A DNA stretch of 64,000 bases. Source: Dyella lipolytica. GTDB taxonomy: Bacteria; Pseudomonadota; Gammaproteobacteria; Xanthomonadales; Rhodanobacteraceae. The notes under the pieces are model-generated. The model was not told the DNA's origin. It made no database searches and was given only the letters and a program-made list of their open reading frames with translations. Location: positions 862,625 through 926,624 of the forward strand of contig NZ_BSNQ01000003.1 of the NCBI RefSeq assembly GCF_030160075.1, written 5' to 3'. Every line of letters starts with the position of its first letter. The first letter of the stretch is position 1. Positions 27,592 to 35,903 of this stretch are shown in pieces. The translations under genes and the position numbers were made by a program.

Positions 27592-28269
27592 ATGCGCCTG
27601 TTAGTCATCGAAGATGAACGCAAAGCCGGCGAGTACCTGAAAAAAGGACTCGAGGAATCCGGTTTTACCGTCGATGTTGCCTACAACGGCATCGACGGCC
27701 TACACCTTGCCCTTGAGGACGACTATGAGTTGATCGTGCTCGACGTCATGCTTCCCGGTATCGATGGCTGGACTGTGCTGGCAAGGCTTCGCGCAAAGAA
27801 GGAAACGCCCGTGCTTTTTCTTACCGCGCTGGACGATCTGGAAGAGCGCGTGCGCGGACTCGAATCCGGCGGCGACGACTATCTCGTCAAACCTTTCGCC
27901 TTTGTCGAACTGCTGGCGCGTGTTCGCACCCTGCTGCGTCGCGGGCCGCCCAGAGATGTCGAACACGTCCATATCGGCGATCTCGAGATCGATGCTATCC
28001 GCAGACGCGTACGCAGAGCGGGCCAGAAGATCGACCTGACGCCGCGGGAGTTTTCATTGCTTCAACTTTTAGCGCGTCGGCGCGGCGAGGTATTGAGCCG
28101 TACGCAGATCGCTTCCTACGTGTGGGATATGAATTTCGACAGCGACACCAACGTAGTCGAAGTGGCGATACGACGCTTGCGCGTGAAAATCGACGACGGT
28201 CACGATACCAAGCTCATTCATACGGTGCGCGGTGTTGGCTATGTGCTCGATCTGGAAGAGCCGGGATGA
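27592..28269 (+). CDS. OmpR/CusR-like response regulator
   Basis: The 225-residue regulator has a receiver domain (1-112) with the acidic pair EDE (7-9), the phosphorylated aspartate in [14 protein letters not shown] (about Asp51) and the lysine in [14 protein letters not shown] (about 102). A winged-helix OmpR DNA-binding domain covers about 125-222 ([20 protein letters not shown], then [16 protein letters not shown]). The closest groups are heavy-metal or copper regulators (CusR/CopR). It is coupled to the kinase gene by a four-base overlap and faces the RND pump operon, its likely target. The signal is unknown. Confidence 0.93.
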   Translation: MRLLVIEDERKAGEYLKKGLEESGFTVDVAYNGIDGLHLALEDDYELIVLDVMLPGIDGWTVLARLRAKKETPVLFLTALDDLEERVRGLESGGDDYLVKPFAFVELLARVRTLLRRGPPRDVEHVHIGDLEIDAIRRRVRRAGQKIDLTPREFSLLQLLARRRGEVLSRTQIASYVWDMNFDSDTNVVEVAIRRLRVKIDDGHDTKLIHTVRGVGYVLDLEEPG

Positions 28270-29690
28270 GCAGCTCTTCGCTAAGCACGCGGCTTACGGC
28301 GACATTCATCGCGATCACCGCCTTGTGCTTCGCGGTGGTCGGCTTTCTTCTCTACGACGCGCTTGCTTCGCGCCTGATCGCTCAGGACGATACGAACATC
28401 GTGCTTGCGGCACGCCATTTGCGACGTTTGGTGGCGGAGGTGAAGTCGGATGCGGATGTGATACAGCATCGCGATCGTCTGGTCGCTATTGTATTGGGAG
28501 ACCCTGCCATCGCCCTGCGCATATCCGATGCCGGTGGCCATGTTTTGATCGACTACAACCCGTCCGGTATTCCGCTCGAGCCGATGGCCGCGACGGAGGC
28601 GAACGAGCGCATCACCCAGCAGAACGTTCAAGTCTGGCGCGACCTCAATCATGCACCGATCGACGGCGTGGCGACGCAGGCGAGCTTAGCGGATGGTTCG
28701 CATGTCGTGATTACCGTAGCCCGATCGCTAGCCGACCGGGCGTCCTTGCTGTCGCGCTTGAGGCGCGACATCGCCGTCATTGTGCTGGCCGGTATGTTGC
28801 TCGTGGCGCTGCTGAGTTTCCTGCTGGTGCGTCGCGCCTTGCGTCCGCTCCGTACGATGGCCGCGCAGGCCAAGGTCATTACTGCGCACCGGCTGGATGC
28901 GCGCATGTCGCTGGAACAGGCACCCATCGAACTTCAGCAGCTAACGTCATCGCTCAATGACATGCTGGAGCGACTGGAACAGGGTTTTGCCCGTGTATGG
29001 CAGTTCACGGTAGATCTGGCCCATGATCTTCGCACGCCGCTAAGCAATCTCCGCGGAACGAACGAGGTGGCTCTTACGCGACCGCGCTCCGTCGCCGAAT
29101 ACGAATCCCTGCTGGGGTCCAACATCGAGGAATGCGAACGGGTGAGTCGGACCATCGAAAGCGTCTTGTTCCTGGCGCGGGCCGAGAATCCGCAATTCGC
29201 CCTCAATCTCGTGGAGATGGATTTGGCCGAACAGCTCGGTGCCATGGCGGATTACTTCGAAGGGCCTTCGTCCGAAGCCGGCATATCGATCGACGTATCG
29301 GCCAAAGGCAGCGTCTTTGCCGATCGCGAGCTCTTCCGTCGTGCGGTCAACAACCTGTTGGCCAATGCCATCCGCTATACGCCGCAGGGAAAGACCATTT
29401 TCTTGAGAGGTCTCGCCCATGCAGATGAGGTCGTTGTTTCGGTCGAGAACCCTGGCAAAGGCATCGACGACGAACAGCTGGAGCGCATTTTCGAGCGTTT
29501 CTTCCGGGGCGATCGATCGCGCAGCGACTCTGCGAATTCGGCTGGCCTCGGTCTGGCGATAGTGAAAAGCATTATGGATCTGCATGGCGGTTCGGTGACT
29601 GTGCAGAGCCAGGTGGCCGGTCTTACACGATTTGATCTCCGGTTTCCGCGCACGCCGGGTTTCGACGCGCAACCTCCACCCATCGACTAA
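28266..29690 (+). CDS. sensor histidine kinase (CusS-like, heavy-metal type)
   Basis: The 475-residue kinase starts at ATG 28266, overlapping the regulator stop (ATGA). It has a transmembrane helix at about 10-32, a periplasmic sensor of about 130 residues, a second membrane helix near 170-192 ([20 protein letters not shown]), a HAMP segment and a HisKA dimerisation domain with the phospho-acceptor in [17 protein letters not shown]. The HATPase domain has [37 protein letters not shown] and [20 protein letters not shown]. This domain order is that of CusS-type sensors. No obvious metal-binding cluster is visible in the sensor loop, so metal sensing is unproven. Confidence 0.93.
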   Translation: MSSSSLSTRLTATFIAITALCFAVVGFLLYDALASRLIAQDDTNIVLAARHLRRLVAEVKSDADVIQHRDRLVAIVLGDPAIALRISDAGGHVLIDYNPSGIPLEPMAATEANERITQQNVQVWRDLNHAPIDGVATQASLADGSHVVITVARSLADRASLLSRLRRDIAVIVLAGMLLVALLSFLLVRRALRPLRTMAAQAKVITAHRLDARMSLEQAPIELQQLTSSLNDMLERLEQGFARVWQFTVDLAHDLRTPLSNLRGTNEVALTRPRSVAEYESLLGSNIEECERVSRTIESVLFLARAENPQFALNLVEMDLAEQLGAMADYFEGPSSEAGISIDVSAKGSVFADRELFRRAVNNLLANAIRYTPQGKTIFLRGLAHADEVVVSVENPGKGIDDEQLERIFERFFRGDRSRSDSANSAGLGLAIVKSIMDLHGGSVTVQSQVAGLTRFDLRFPRTPGFDAQPPPID

Positions 29691-29875
29691 CCGGGGTAGT
29701 TGAATTCTTAGCTATGCGATCCGCATATGTGGGTTGAGAGAAGTGCGCTGCAAAGCTATAGGGACATTCGTTTACGGTTAACGCCGTGATGACAGGTCGA
29801 GTGCGAAACTGGGCGTTATTGCTGGCCTGTCGCGATACACGCATCCCTGTTTCAAGTTTTCCTTGGAGACAGCTC

Positions 29876-31522
29876 ATGGTGAAAGGTTCTGATTTGTTCG
29901 TCGCAGCCCTCGAGAACGAGGGCGTCGATCGAATCTTTGGGATTCCGGGGGAAGAAAATCTCGACATCGTCGAGTCCATTCGACGGTCCTCGATTAAGCT
30001 CATTTTGACCCGGCATGAGCAAGCCGCCGCGTTTATGGCTGCCACGTATGGAAGGCTCACGGGCAAGCCCGGGGTGTGCATCACCACGCTTGGGCCGGGA
30101 GCGTTGAACCTCACTACAGGTGCCGCCTATGCACTGCTAGGCGCCATGCCGATGATCATGATCACCGGCCAGAAGGCCATTCGCTCGTCCCGGCAAGCAC
30201 GCTTCCAGATTGTCGATATCATCTCGACGATGAAGCCGCTGACCAAGCTTTCACGTCAGATCATCTCTCCAACGATGATTCCGGCGATGGTACGTGAAGC
30301 TTTCCGCGTGGCGGCGGAGGAGCGGCCGGGACCGGTACATCTGGAACTTCCCGAAGATGTCGCGGCTGAAGAGTGCAATGCGGTGGCGATGGTTCCTTCG
30401 CACCCGATTGAATTTCCTCAGGCAAGTGCTGACTCTCTTGATCGCGCCGCACAGATGATCATGCAGGCTCGGTCTCCGCTATTGATGCTCGGCGCAGCGG
30501 CATCGCGGCCGCGCTCGACGTCGGATCTCGCTCAGTTCGTATTGCGTACGCGAATTCCGTACTTCACCACACAGATGGGTAAGGGCACCGTACCGGGTGG
30601 CAGCGAGCTTTACATGGGCACAGCGGCACTTTCCGAACGTGACTATGTGCATGAGGCCATCGAACGCGCCGATCTTATCGTCACCATCGGTCACGATACG
30701 GTCGAGAAGCCGCCTTTCATCATGGGCGTCAAAGGACCGAAGGTCGTCCATATCGGCTATCAGCCGGCCAACGTCGAGCAGGTTTATTTCCCCCAGGCGG
30801 AGGTTGTCGGCGACCTTGGGCCATCGCTAAGACAGCTTGCAGATCGCCTTGAAGGCAAGATCCCCCATGCACAGGCGCTCTTGCCGTTGCGAGAAGGCAT
30901 CTTGGACCGGATCGCTGCACGTGCCACCGAAGACCGCTTTACGCCGCAACGATTGGTGCACGACGTACGCGAGGTCATGCCGGCAGACGGCATCCTGTCC
31001 CTCGACAATGGGATGTACAAGATTTGGTTCGCGCGAAACTATCGGACGCGCGTTGCAAATACGCTCCTGCTCGATAACGCATTGGCCACGATGGGAGCGG
31101 GCCTGCCGGCAGCAATCATGGCCGCGATGCTGTATCCCGAACGCCGCGTCATGGCTGTCTGCGGCGACGGCGGCTTCATGATGAACAGCCAGGAGTTGGA
31201 AACGGCCGTCAGGCTCAAGCTCAACCTTGTCGTTCTGATTCTCGAGGATCACGCATTCGGCATGATTCGCTGGAAGCAAGCGGTCGATCAGTTTCCCGAC
31301 TTTGGCATGACATTCGGCAATCCTGATTTCGTTACCTATGCCAAGGCGTATGGCGCGACGGGAACGAGGGTCCATGCCGTTGGTGAATTGCGCTCGACCC
31401 TGGAGAAGGCGTTTACCGATGGGGGCGTGCAGCTTGTCGTCGTGCCCATCGATTACTCAGAAAATAAGCGGGTGCTGGTCGATGAGTTGCAACAACGTTT
31501 ACCGGTAGAGAAGGGCGCATGA
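29876..31522 (+). CDS. acetolactate synthase large-subunit-like ThDP enzyme
   Basis: From ATG 29876 (GGAGA six bases upstream) the product is 548 residues. The ThDP-enzyme domains are in order: the pyrimidine-binding domain with the active-site glutamate in LILTRHEQAAAFMAATYGRL (about 44-63) and TTLGPGALNLTTGAAYALLG, a central FAD/DHS-like domain, and the pyrophosphate domain with CGDGGFMMNSQELETAVRLK (about 428-447). No regulatory small subunit (ilvN/ilvH) follows; an aldehyde dehydrogenase gene overlaps the stop instead. It is therefore not the usual valine/isoleucine pathway pair. It may condense or cleave 2-oxo acids to make an aldehyde for the partner; which one is not known. Confidence 0.88.
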   Translation: MVKGSDLFVAALENEGVDRIFGIPGEENLDIVESIRRSSIKLILTRHEQAAAFMAATYGRLTGKPGVCITTLGPGALNLTTGAAYALLGAMPMIMITGQKAIRSSRQARFQIVDIISTMKPLTKLSRQIISPTMIPAMVREAFRVAAEERPGPVHLELPEDVAAEECNAVAMVPSHPIEFPQASADSLDRAAQMIMQARSPLLMLGAAASRPRSTSDLAQFVLRTRIPYFTTQMGKGTVPGGSELYMGTAALSERDYVHEAIERADLIVTIGHDTVEKPPFIMGVKGPKVVHIGYQPANVEQVYFPQAEVVGDLGPSLRQLADRLEGKIPHAQALLPLREGILDRIAARATEDRFTPQRLVHDVREVMPADGILSLDNGMYKIWFARNYRTRVANTLLLDNALATMGAGLPAAIMAAMLYPERRVMAVCGDGGFMMNSQELETAVRLKLNLVVLILEDHAFGMIRWKQAVDQFPDFGMTFGNPDFVTYAKAYGATGTRVHAVGELRSTLEKAFTDGGVQLVVVPIDYSENKRVLVDELQQRLPVEKGA

Positions 31523-32922
31523 CGATGTCACCGACGCTTCAGGTCCTGCAGGCGTTTGACCGGGCTGTCATCACCGAGATTCCGGTCGACGATGCCGGAG
31601 CGCTCGAAACCAAGCTGGCTTCTGCGACTCGGATGATGCGGGATCGTGATGCTTGGCTCAAACCCCATCAGCGCAGCGCCATACTTTTGCGCGCCGCCAG
31701 TCTGCTGGAGGCGCGGCAAACGCATTTCGCTCAGCTCATCGCACGGGAGGGGGGAAAGCCATGGACCGATGCTGCCGTCGAGGTCATCCGAGCGATCGAC
31801 GGATTGCGTAATGCGGCGGAGGAACTCCGGAGCTTTGCGGGTCGGGAAATTCCCATGGGCCTCACACCAGCGAGCGAAGGGCGATGGGCTTTCACCATCA
31901 AAGAGCCCATCGGGGTTGTCGCTGCCATATCGGCCTTCAATCACCCGTTAAATCTGATCGTTCATCAAGTGGCACCGGCGATCGCTGTGGGTTGCCCGGT
32001 CATCGTGAAGCCGGCCATAGCAACGCCGCTGTCCTGCCTCGATTTCGTCGCTCTTCTTCGAGAAGCCGGTCTCGATGAACCGTGGTGCCAGACCTTCATC
32101 ACGGATGACAACGGGTTGGCGGAACGTCTCGCAACGGATCCGCGCGTGGCATTCCTAAGCTTTATCGGATCGGCGAGAGTCGGCTGGTACTTACGTAGCA
32201 AGCTTGCGCCGGGAACACGCTGTGCCTTGGAGCACGGTGGTGCCGCGCCAGTCATTGTCGATCGAAGTGCTCCGCTGGATCGGATCATCGAACCTATCGT
32301 AAAGGGCGGCTACTATCACGCGGGCCAGGTTTGCGTCTCTACGCAACGAATATTCGTTCACACGGATATCATGCAGGACTTTGTTGAGCGATTAGCGGCA
32401 CGGGTCCGATCTCTTCGTGTGGGTGACCCACTGTTGCAAGAGACCGACGTTGGTCCGCTGATCAATCCGCATGAAGTGAATCGGGTGTCGTCCTGGACCG
32501 ATGAAGCGGTATCGGGTGGCGCTACGATCATTGGCGGCGGTCGCCAGTCCGAGACCACTCTCACGCCAGCCATCCTGCTCGACCCAGCCGCGGATTCGAA
32601 GGTTTCCCAGCTTGAAATCTTTGGCCCGGTTACGTGCGTTTACGGGTTTCGGGCGCTCGACAGCGCCATCGACATCGCTAACGCATTACCTTTCGCCTTC
32701 CAAGCTAGCGTGTTTTCGACAGACATCGGTCCCGCCATGCGGGCTGCTCAGCGCCTTGATGCCTCTACCGTGTTGGTCAACGATCACACGGCGTTTCGCA
32801 CTGATTGGATGCCATTCGCGGGACGGCGCCAGTCTGGTTATGGTGTTGGCGGCATACCGTATTCGATGAAAGAGATGTCCCAGGAGAAGATGCTGGTTCT
32901 GCGGTATGACGGGTCGCAGTAG
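31519..32922 (+). CDS. aldehyde dehydrogenase family protein
   Basis: The 467-residue protein overlaps the preceding ThDP-enzyme gene by four bases. NAD-binding and active-site signatures are present: EPIGVVAAISAFNHPLNLIV (about 134-153), VGCPVIVKPAIATPLSC, the general-base glutamate in CALEHGGAAPVIV and the catalytic cysteine in GGYYHAGQVCVSTQRIFVH. The ending SGYGVGGIPYSMKEMSQEK is typical. The motif around the glutamate (LEHGG rather than the usual ELGG) places it in a divergent subgroup. It probably oxidises an aldehyde produced by or linked to the coupled ThDP enzyme; the substrate is not known. Confidence 0.9.
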   Translation: MTMSPTLQVLQAFDRAVITEIPVDDAGALETKLASATRMMRDRDAWLKPHQRSAILLRAASLLEARQTHFAQLIAREGGKPWTDAAVEVIRAIDGLRNAAEELRSFAGREIPMGLTPASEGRWAFTIKEPIGVVAAISAFNHPLNLIVHQVAPAIAVGCPVIVKPAIATPLSCLDFVALLREAGLDEPWCQTFITDDNGLAERLATDPRVAFLSFIGSARVGWYLRSKLAPGTRCALEHGGAAPVIVDRSAPLDRIIEPIVKGGYYHAGQVCVSTQRIFVHTDIMQDFVERLAARVRSLRVGDPLLQETDVGPLINPHEVNRVSSWTDEAVSGGATIIGGGRQSETTLTPAILLDPAADSKVSQLEIFGPVTCVYGFRALDSAIDIANALPFAFQASVFSTDIGPAMRAAQRLDASTVLVNDHTAFRTDWMPFAGRRQSGYGVGGIPYSMKEMSQEKMLVLRYDGSQ

Positions 32923-32996
32923 AGCAGGAACCCAGCGGAAGGTAGCGCGGAGCTTCCGCCTTATGGATGCCCGCGGAACTGGCACCGTGCTGCCGG

Positions 32997-33245
32997 TCAG
33001 TACTTCAAGTTCAGCTCCGGTACGCGCTTTTTATTGAGCTCGAAGAGTGCCTGGAACTCTTCTTCGGTCAGTTCGTCGGGGGCATAGACAGCCACCGGGT
33101 CCCATACACGGTCCGTCGACTGCGGTTGACGGGGGCCGCCGCGCAATGAAAACAAGCGCCCATCACGCTCAAGCAACTCGGGGGCTTCCTCGACGTGCTC
33201 GGTTCTCACGTCATTGGGGGCGACAAGGAACACGGCGAAGATCAT
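32997..33245 (-). CDS. small soluble protein of unknown function (82 aa)
   Basis: ATG 33245 has a strong ribosome site (GAGGAG, six bases upstream). The product starts MIFAVFLVAPNDVRTEHVEE and carries an acidic middle and TEEEFQALFELNKKRVPELN near the end. It has no signal peptide or membrane helix. No family is recognised; the composition and start support a genuine gene. It faces the aldehyde dehydrogenase gene end-on. Confidence 0.65.
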   Translation of the reverse strand: MIFAVFLVAPNDVRTEHVEEAPELLERDGRLFSLRGGPRQPQSTDRVWDPVAVYAPDELTEEEFQALFELNKKRVPELNLKY

Positions 33246-33504
33246 CGGTAACTCCTCGTGCGAACGGGCTTTTTTCTTTGGCGATCACCGAGATCGTGAT
33301 CCATCCGCGTTTGGAACTCAACGCGGCAGACAGAAGCTCACGCCAGCTGCGACTGTTCGCTGTGGATGAGCAAGTCGTGCATTACGGAAAGTTCACATTT
33401 CGTGATGTTTCGACCATTCCTTCACGCGTTGGGTGCAATATGTTTACAACACCGCCTTGGCTGGCGGTCGTACCATGGAACGGTCCGCATACCAGGACGC
33501 TTTC

Positions 33505-33876
33505 ATGAACCACAAACCGCGTACCAAGGTGACCAACATCCGCGTCGACTGGAGCGATCCAAAGCTCGAGTCCCTATTGCGCAGAAGCGAGAACTGGAGT
33601 CTGGACAATCGCGGTGGCCACACACCGCAAGATGTCGAGGTGTATCTGGGCTGGAGCGCCACGGTGGGCCGATCTGCCAGGCTGGTTTGGGAGCGCGACC
33701 AGTCCGTTGTGGTGTTGACGAATTTTCCCATCGCGAAGGGCGAGCACGTGCGCCTGGACAAGCACCTGGGCGACAGCATTCGCACGCTGTGGGGCGTGGC
33801 TGTCGATGGGCGCGAAAGCAACCGCGAAGAGGATCGCGAGCAAGGCCTTCATGTCTACTGGTTGCAGATCCGATAG
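33505..33876 (+). CDS. hypothetical protein (about 123 aa)
   Basis: The ATG at 33505 has AGGA eight bases upstream; in-frame starts at 33475 and 33433 are also possible. From 33505 the product begins MNHKPRTKVTNIRVDWSDPK and contains LGWSATVGRSARLVWERDQS, TNFPIAKGEHVRLDKHLGDS and a closing HVYWLQIR. It has no signal peptide or transmembrane segment and no known family. Good codon regularity and a strong terminator 59 bases after the stop (33935-33962) make it a credible gene. Confidence 0.6.
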   Translation: MNHKPRTKVTNIRVDWSDPKLESLLRRSENWSLDNRGGHTPQDVEVYLGWSATVGRSARLVWERDQSVVVLTNFPIAKGEHVRLDKHLGDSIRTLWGVAVDGRESNREEDREQGLHVYWLQIR

Positions 33877-33934
33877 CGCCGTGCTCTGGGCGCCTTGACG
33901 CCCGCTATTGCGTGCACTGACCTCTCGCAGATAC

Positions 33935-33962
33935 GACAAAGGCCGCGCAAGCGGCCTTTGTC
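33935..33962. terminator. bidirectional Rho-independent terminator between convergent genes
   Basis: GACAAAGGCCGC (33935-33946) pairs perfectly with GCGGCCTTTGTC (33951-33962) around the loop GCAA, giving a 12-bp stem. T-rich sequence follows on the plus strand (CTTTGT). It sits between the convergent genes ending at 33876 and 33984 and can serve both. Confidence 0.85.
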
Positions 33963-33983
33963 CTTTGTAGCGATGACTAGCTT

Positions 33984-34829
33984 TTACACGATGCGTACTT
34001 GATTGACGTTGTTCTTGGGATCCATCCAGAACGCTTCGTTCGCGAATCGTCCGAAGATCTCGCGTGGCAGGATGGGTTGGCGTTCGATCGACTCGACCTT
34101 CGGCCGAACGGAATGCAGACCCGGCATGCCGACACGGGCGTCGAACTCGTCGGCGTTGTATTCGATGTGGTCGAAGTCGTGCTCGAACGAAGGCTCGTCG
34201 AGGAATTGGTAGACCGCGCGCATGGCTGCGGCCGGATCGCTCACCAGGCTTTCGTAGGTCAGCATCAGCAGGTGGTTTTGTGCATGCGGGCCGTAAAATG
34301 CCTCCTTGGTGGCCTGGTAGGCGAAGCCCACCATGCCCCGTGGATCAGTCAACGCCTCAATGCGCGAGTACACCGTGGTGTTGGTGTCGAAGCGGAACAC
34401 TTTGCTGACGCTGACCGGTTGCCTACGCACCAATCGCTCCATGCTGTCCAGCACCCATGCCAACTGGCGCACACACGCGATGACCTTCACTCCAGGGAAC
34501 AGCGTGTTGAGCAACTGCATCCGGCTGCACCACAGCCGACTGGTGTCGAACACCACGTTGGCGTCAGCCTGAACCGAGTAGAAGTTTTCGACCAACCCGC
34601 GCAATAGTGCGACGCGCTGCTCGTCGGAGACATCGAACGAAAAATCGTTCTTGCTGCTCGCTTCCGCCATCACTACGCCCATGATGTCTGCAAGCGGGCT
34701 GGTCATGCCTCCGTGGAAGCGCGGATTCTGGTTGAGGATGGCGGCCAGCAGTGTGGTGCCGGCGCGCGGCAGCCCGGAAATGAAATGGAACTTCCGTGGC
34801 GGGTTGCTGGCGTCTGGCGTGGCAGGCAT
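33984..34829 (-). CDS. sulfotransferase family protein
   Basis: The chosen ATG 34829 has GAGGAGA upstream and gives 281 residues. The PAPS 5'-phosphosulfate loop is FISGLPRAGTTLLAAILNQN (about 16-35), and the 3'-phosphate-binding arginine region is VKVIACVRQLAWVLDSMERL (about 113-132). PAPS-dependent sulfotransferases move sulfate to sugars, lipids or peptides. It lies 50 bases downstream of the LacI-type gene in the same direction and is probably the last gene of the amino-sugar cluster. That neighbour relation is unusual; the acceptor is unknown. Confidence 0.85.
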   Translation of the reverse strand: MPATPDASNPPRKFHFISGLPRAGTTLLAAILNQNPRFHGGMTSPLADIMGVVMAEASSKNDFSFDVSDEQRVALLRGLVENFYSVQADANVVFDTSRLWCSRMQLLNTLFPGVKVIACVRQLAWVLDSMERLVRRQPVSVSKVFRFDTNTTVYSRIEALTDPRGMVGFAYQATKEAFYGPHAQNHLLMLTYESLVSDPAAAMRAVYQFLDEPSFEHDFDHIEYNADEFDARVGMPGLHSVRPKVESIERQPILPREIFGRFANEAFWMDPKNNVNQVRIV

Positions 34830-34879
34830 GTGGCAATCTCCTCTAGATCGGTGGCGTGAGCTGCAAGATAGCGCCTGGT

Positions 34880-35887
34880 TCAGGGCGCAGGTGCCGTCGA
34901 TGCGCGCATACGCATTTCGTAGCCGACTTCGACCATGCTGGCTTCTCCCTTGCCCAGCACGCGAAGTAGCAGCTCCTCGGTGGCGCGCTTGCCCATTTCG
35001 CGCACGGGCTGGTGGACGGTGGTCAGCAATGGCCACACTTGTGTCGCGATCGTGGTGTCGTCGAAGCCGCAGATGGACATGTCGCGGGGAACCGAGACAC
35101 CAGCCTCCGCGGCTGCCCAGATCGCGCCGACGGCCATGTCGTCATCGGCCGCGAAAATGGCGGTTGGCCGTTGCTTTAGCGCGAGCAGCCGCCGCGCTGC
35201 AGCCACGCCAGACTCGAAAGAAAAACGGCCCTGCACCATGTACGCAGGGTTTTCCTTCAACCCCACGCGCTTCAGGCCGTCGCGGTAACCGGCGAGGCGC
35301 CAGATGCCTGCACCGTGCTTGGGATCACCAATGATGTGGGCGATACGGCGGTGGCCCAGCGATGCAAGGTGCTCCACCATGGCCGCGGCGGCTTCGCGCT
35401 CGCGTAGCATCACGCCGATGCAGCCCTTGGGTTGGCGCGGGGCGATCGAGGCAAACGGAAGGTCGCTCTTGCGCAGGTGCTTGAGCAGTTCCGGATGGTC
35501 GGTGATGGGGGGCGTAAGGATCAGCCCATCGGGCTGGTGCCGCGAGAGGATGCTCTCGACACGCTCGACGAAGTCCGGCGCCGTCGAGACCAAAGGCTGC
35601 ACCATCATGCTGTATTGCCTCGCCTCGCACGCCTCCAGCACGCCTGCTTGGACTTCCATGATGTAGCTCGGCGACAAGTTGTCGTAGAGCAAGCCGATCA
35701 TGAAGGATCGGTTCGTCGCCAGGCTGCGCGCTGAGGTGAGCGGCCGGTAGTTGAGTTCTGCCACGGCCGAAAGCACGCGTTCCCGCACCGAGTCGCGCAC
35801 GTTCGGCTCGTTGTTGAGCACGCGCGATACGGTCTTTTTCGAAGTGTCCGACGCACGAGCGACATCGTTGATGGTCACGCGTGACAT
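34880..35887 (-). CDS. LacI family transcriptional regulator
   Basis: From ATG 35887 the protein has 335 residues. The LacI helix-turn-helix is RVTINDVARASDTSKKTVSR (about 3-22), with the hinge helix region NYRPLTSARSLATNR. The periplasmic-binding-protein-like effector domain follows (FMIGLLYDNLSPSYIMEVQA, RRIAHIIGDPKHGAGIWRLA, AIFAADDDMAVGAIWAAAEA, ICGFDDTTIATQVWPLLTTV). It lies 16 bases after the GH2 gene. The DNA-contact sequence SKKTVSRVLNNEPNV resembles LacI regulators of amino-sugar and glycan genes in xanthomonads, whose operators have TGACA half-sites. A perfect palindrome of that kind lies upstream of the nearby glucokinase gene (47053-47068). Confidence 0.93.
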   Translation of the reverse strand: MSRVTINDVARASDTSKKTVSRVLNNEPNVRDSVRERVLSAVAELNYRPLTSARSLATNRSFMIGLLYDNLSPSYIMEVQAGVLEACEARQYSMMVQPLVSTAPDFVERVESILSRHQPDGLILTPPITDHPELLKHLRKSDLPFASIAPRQPKGCIGVMLREREAAAAMVEHLASLGHRRIAHIIGDPKHGAGIWRLAGYRDGLKRVGLKENPAYMVQGRFSFESGVAAARRLLALKQRPTAIFAADDDMAVGAIWAAAEAGVSVPRDMSICGFDDTTIATQVWPLLTTVHQPVREMGKRATEELLLRVLGKGEASMVEVGYEMRMRASTAPAP

Positions 35888-35903
35888 GGAAGCCTTTGCG
35901 TCT

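Noticed and set aside
33047-33508. 153-codon plus-strand frame
   Set aside because: Overlaps the well-started 82-aa minus-strand gene and crosses into a different frame of the next gene.
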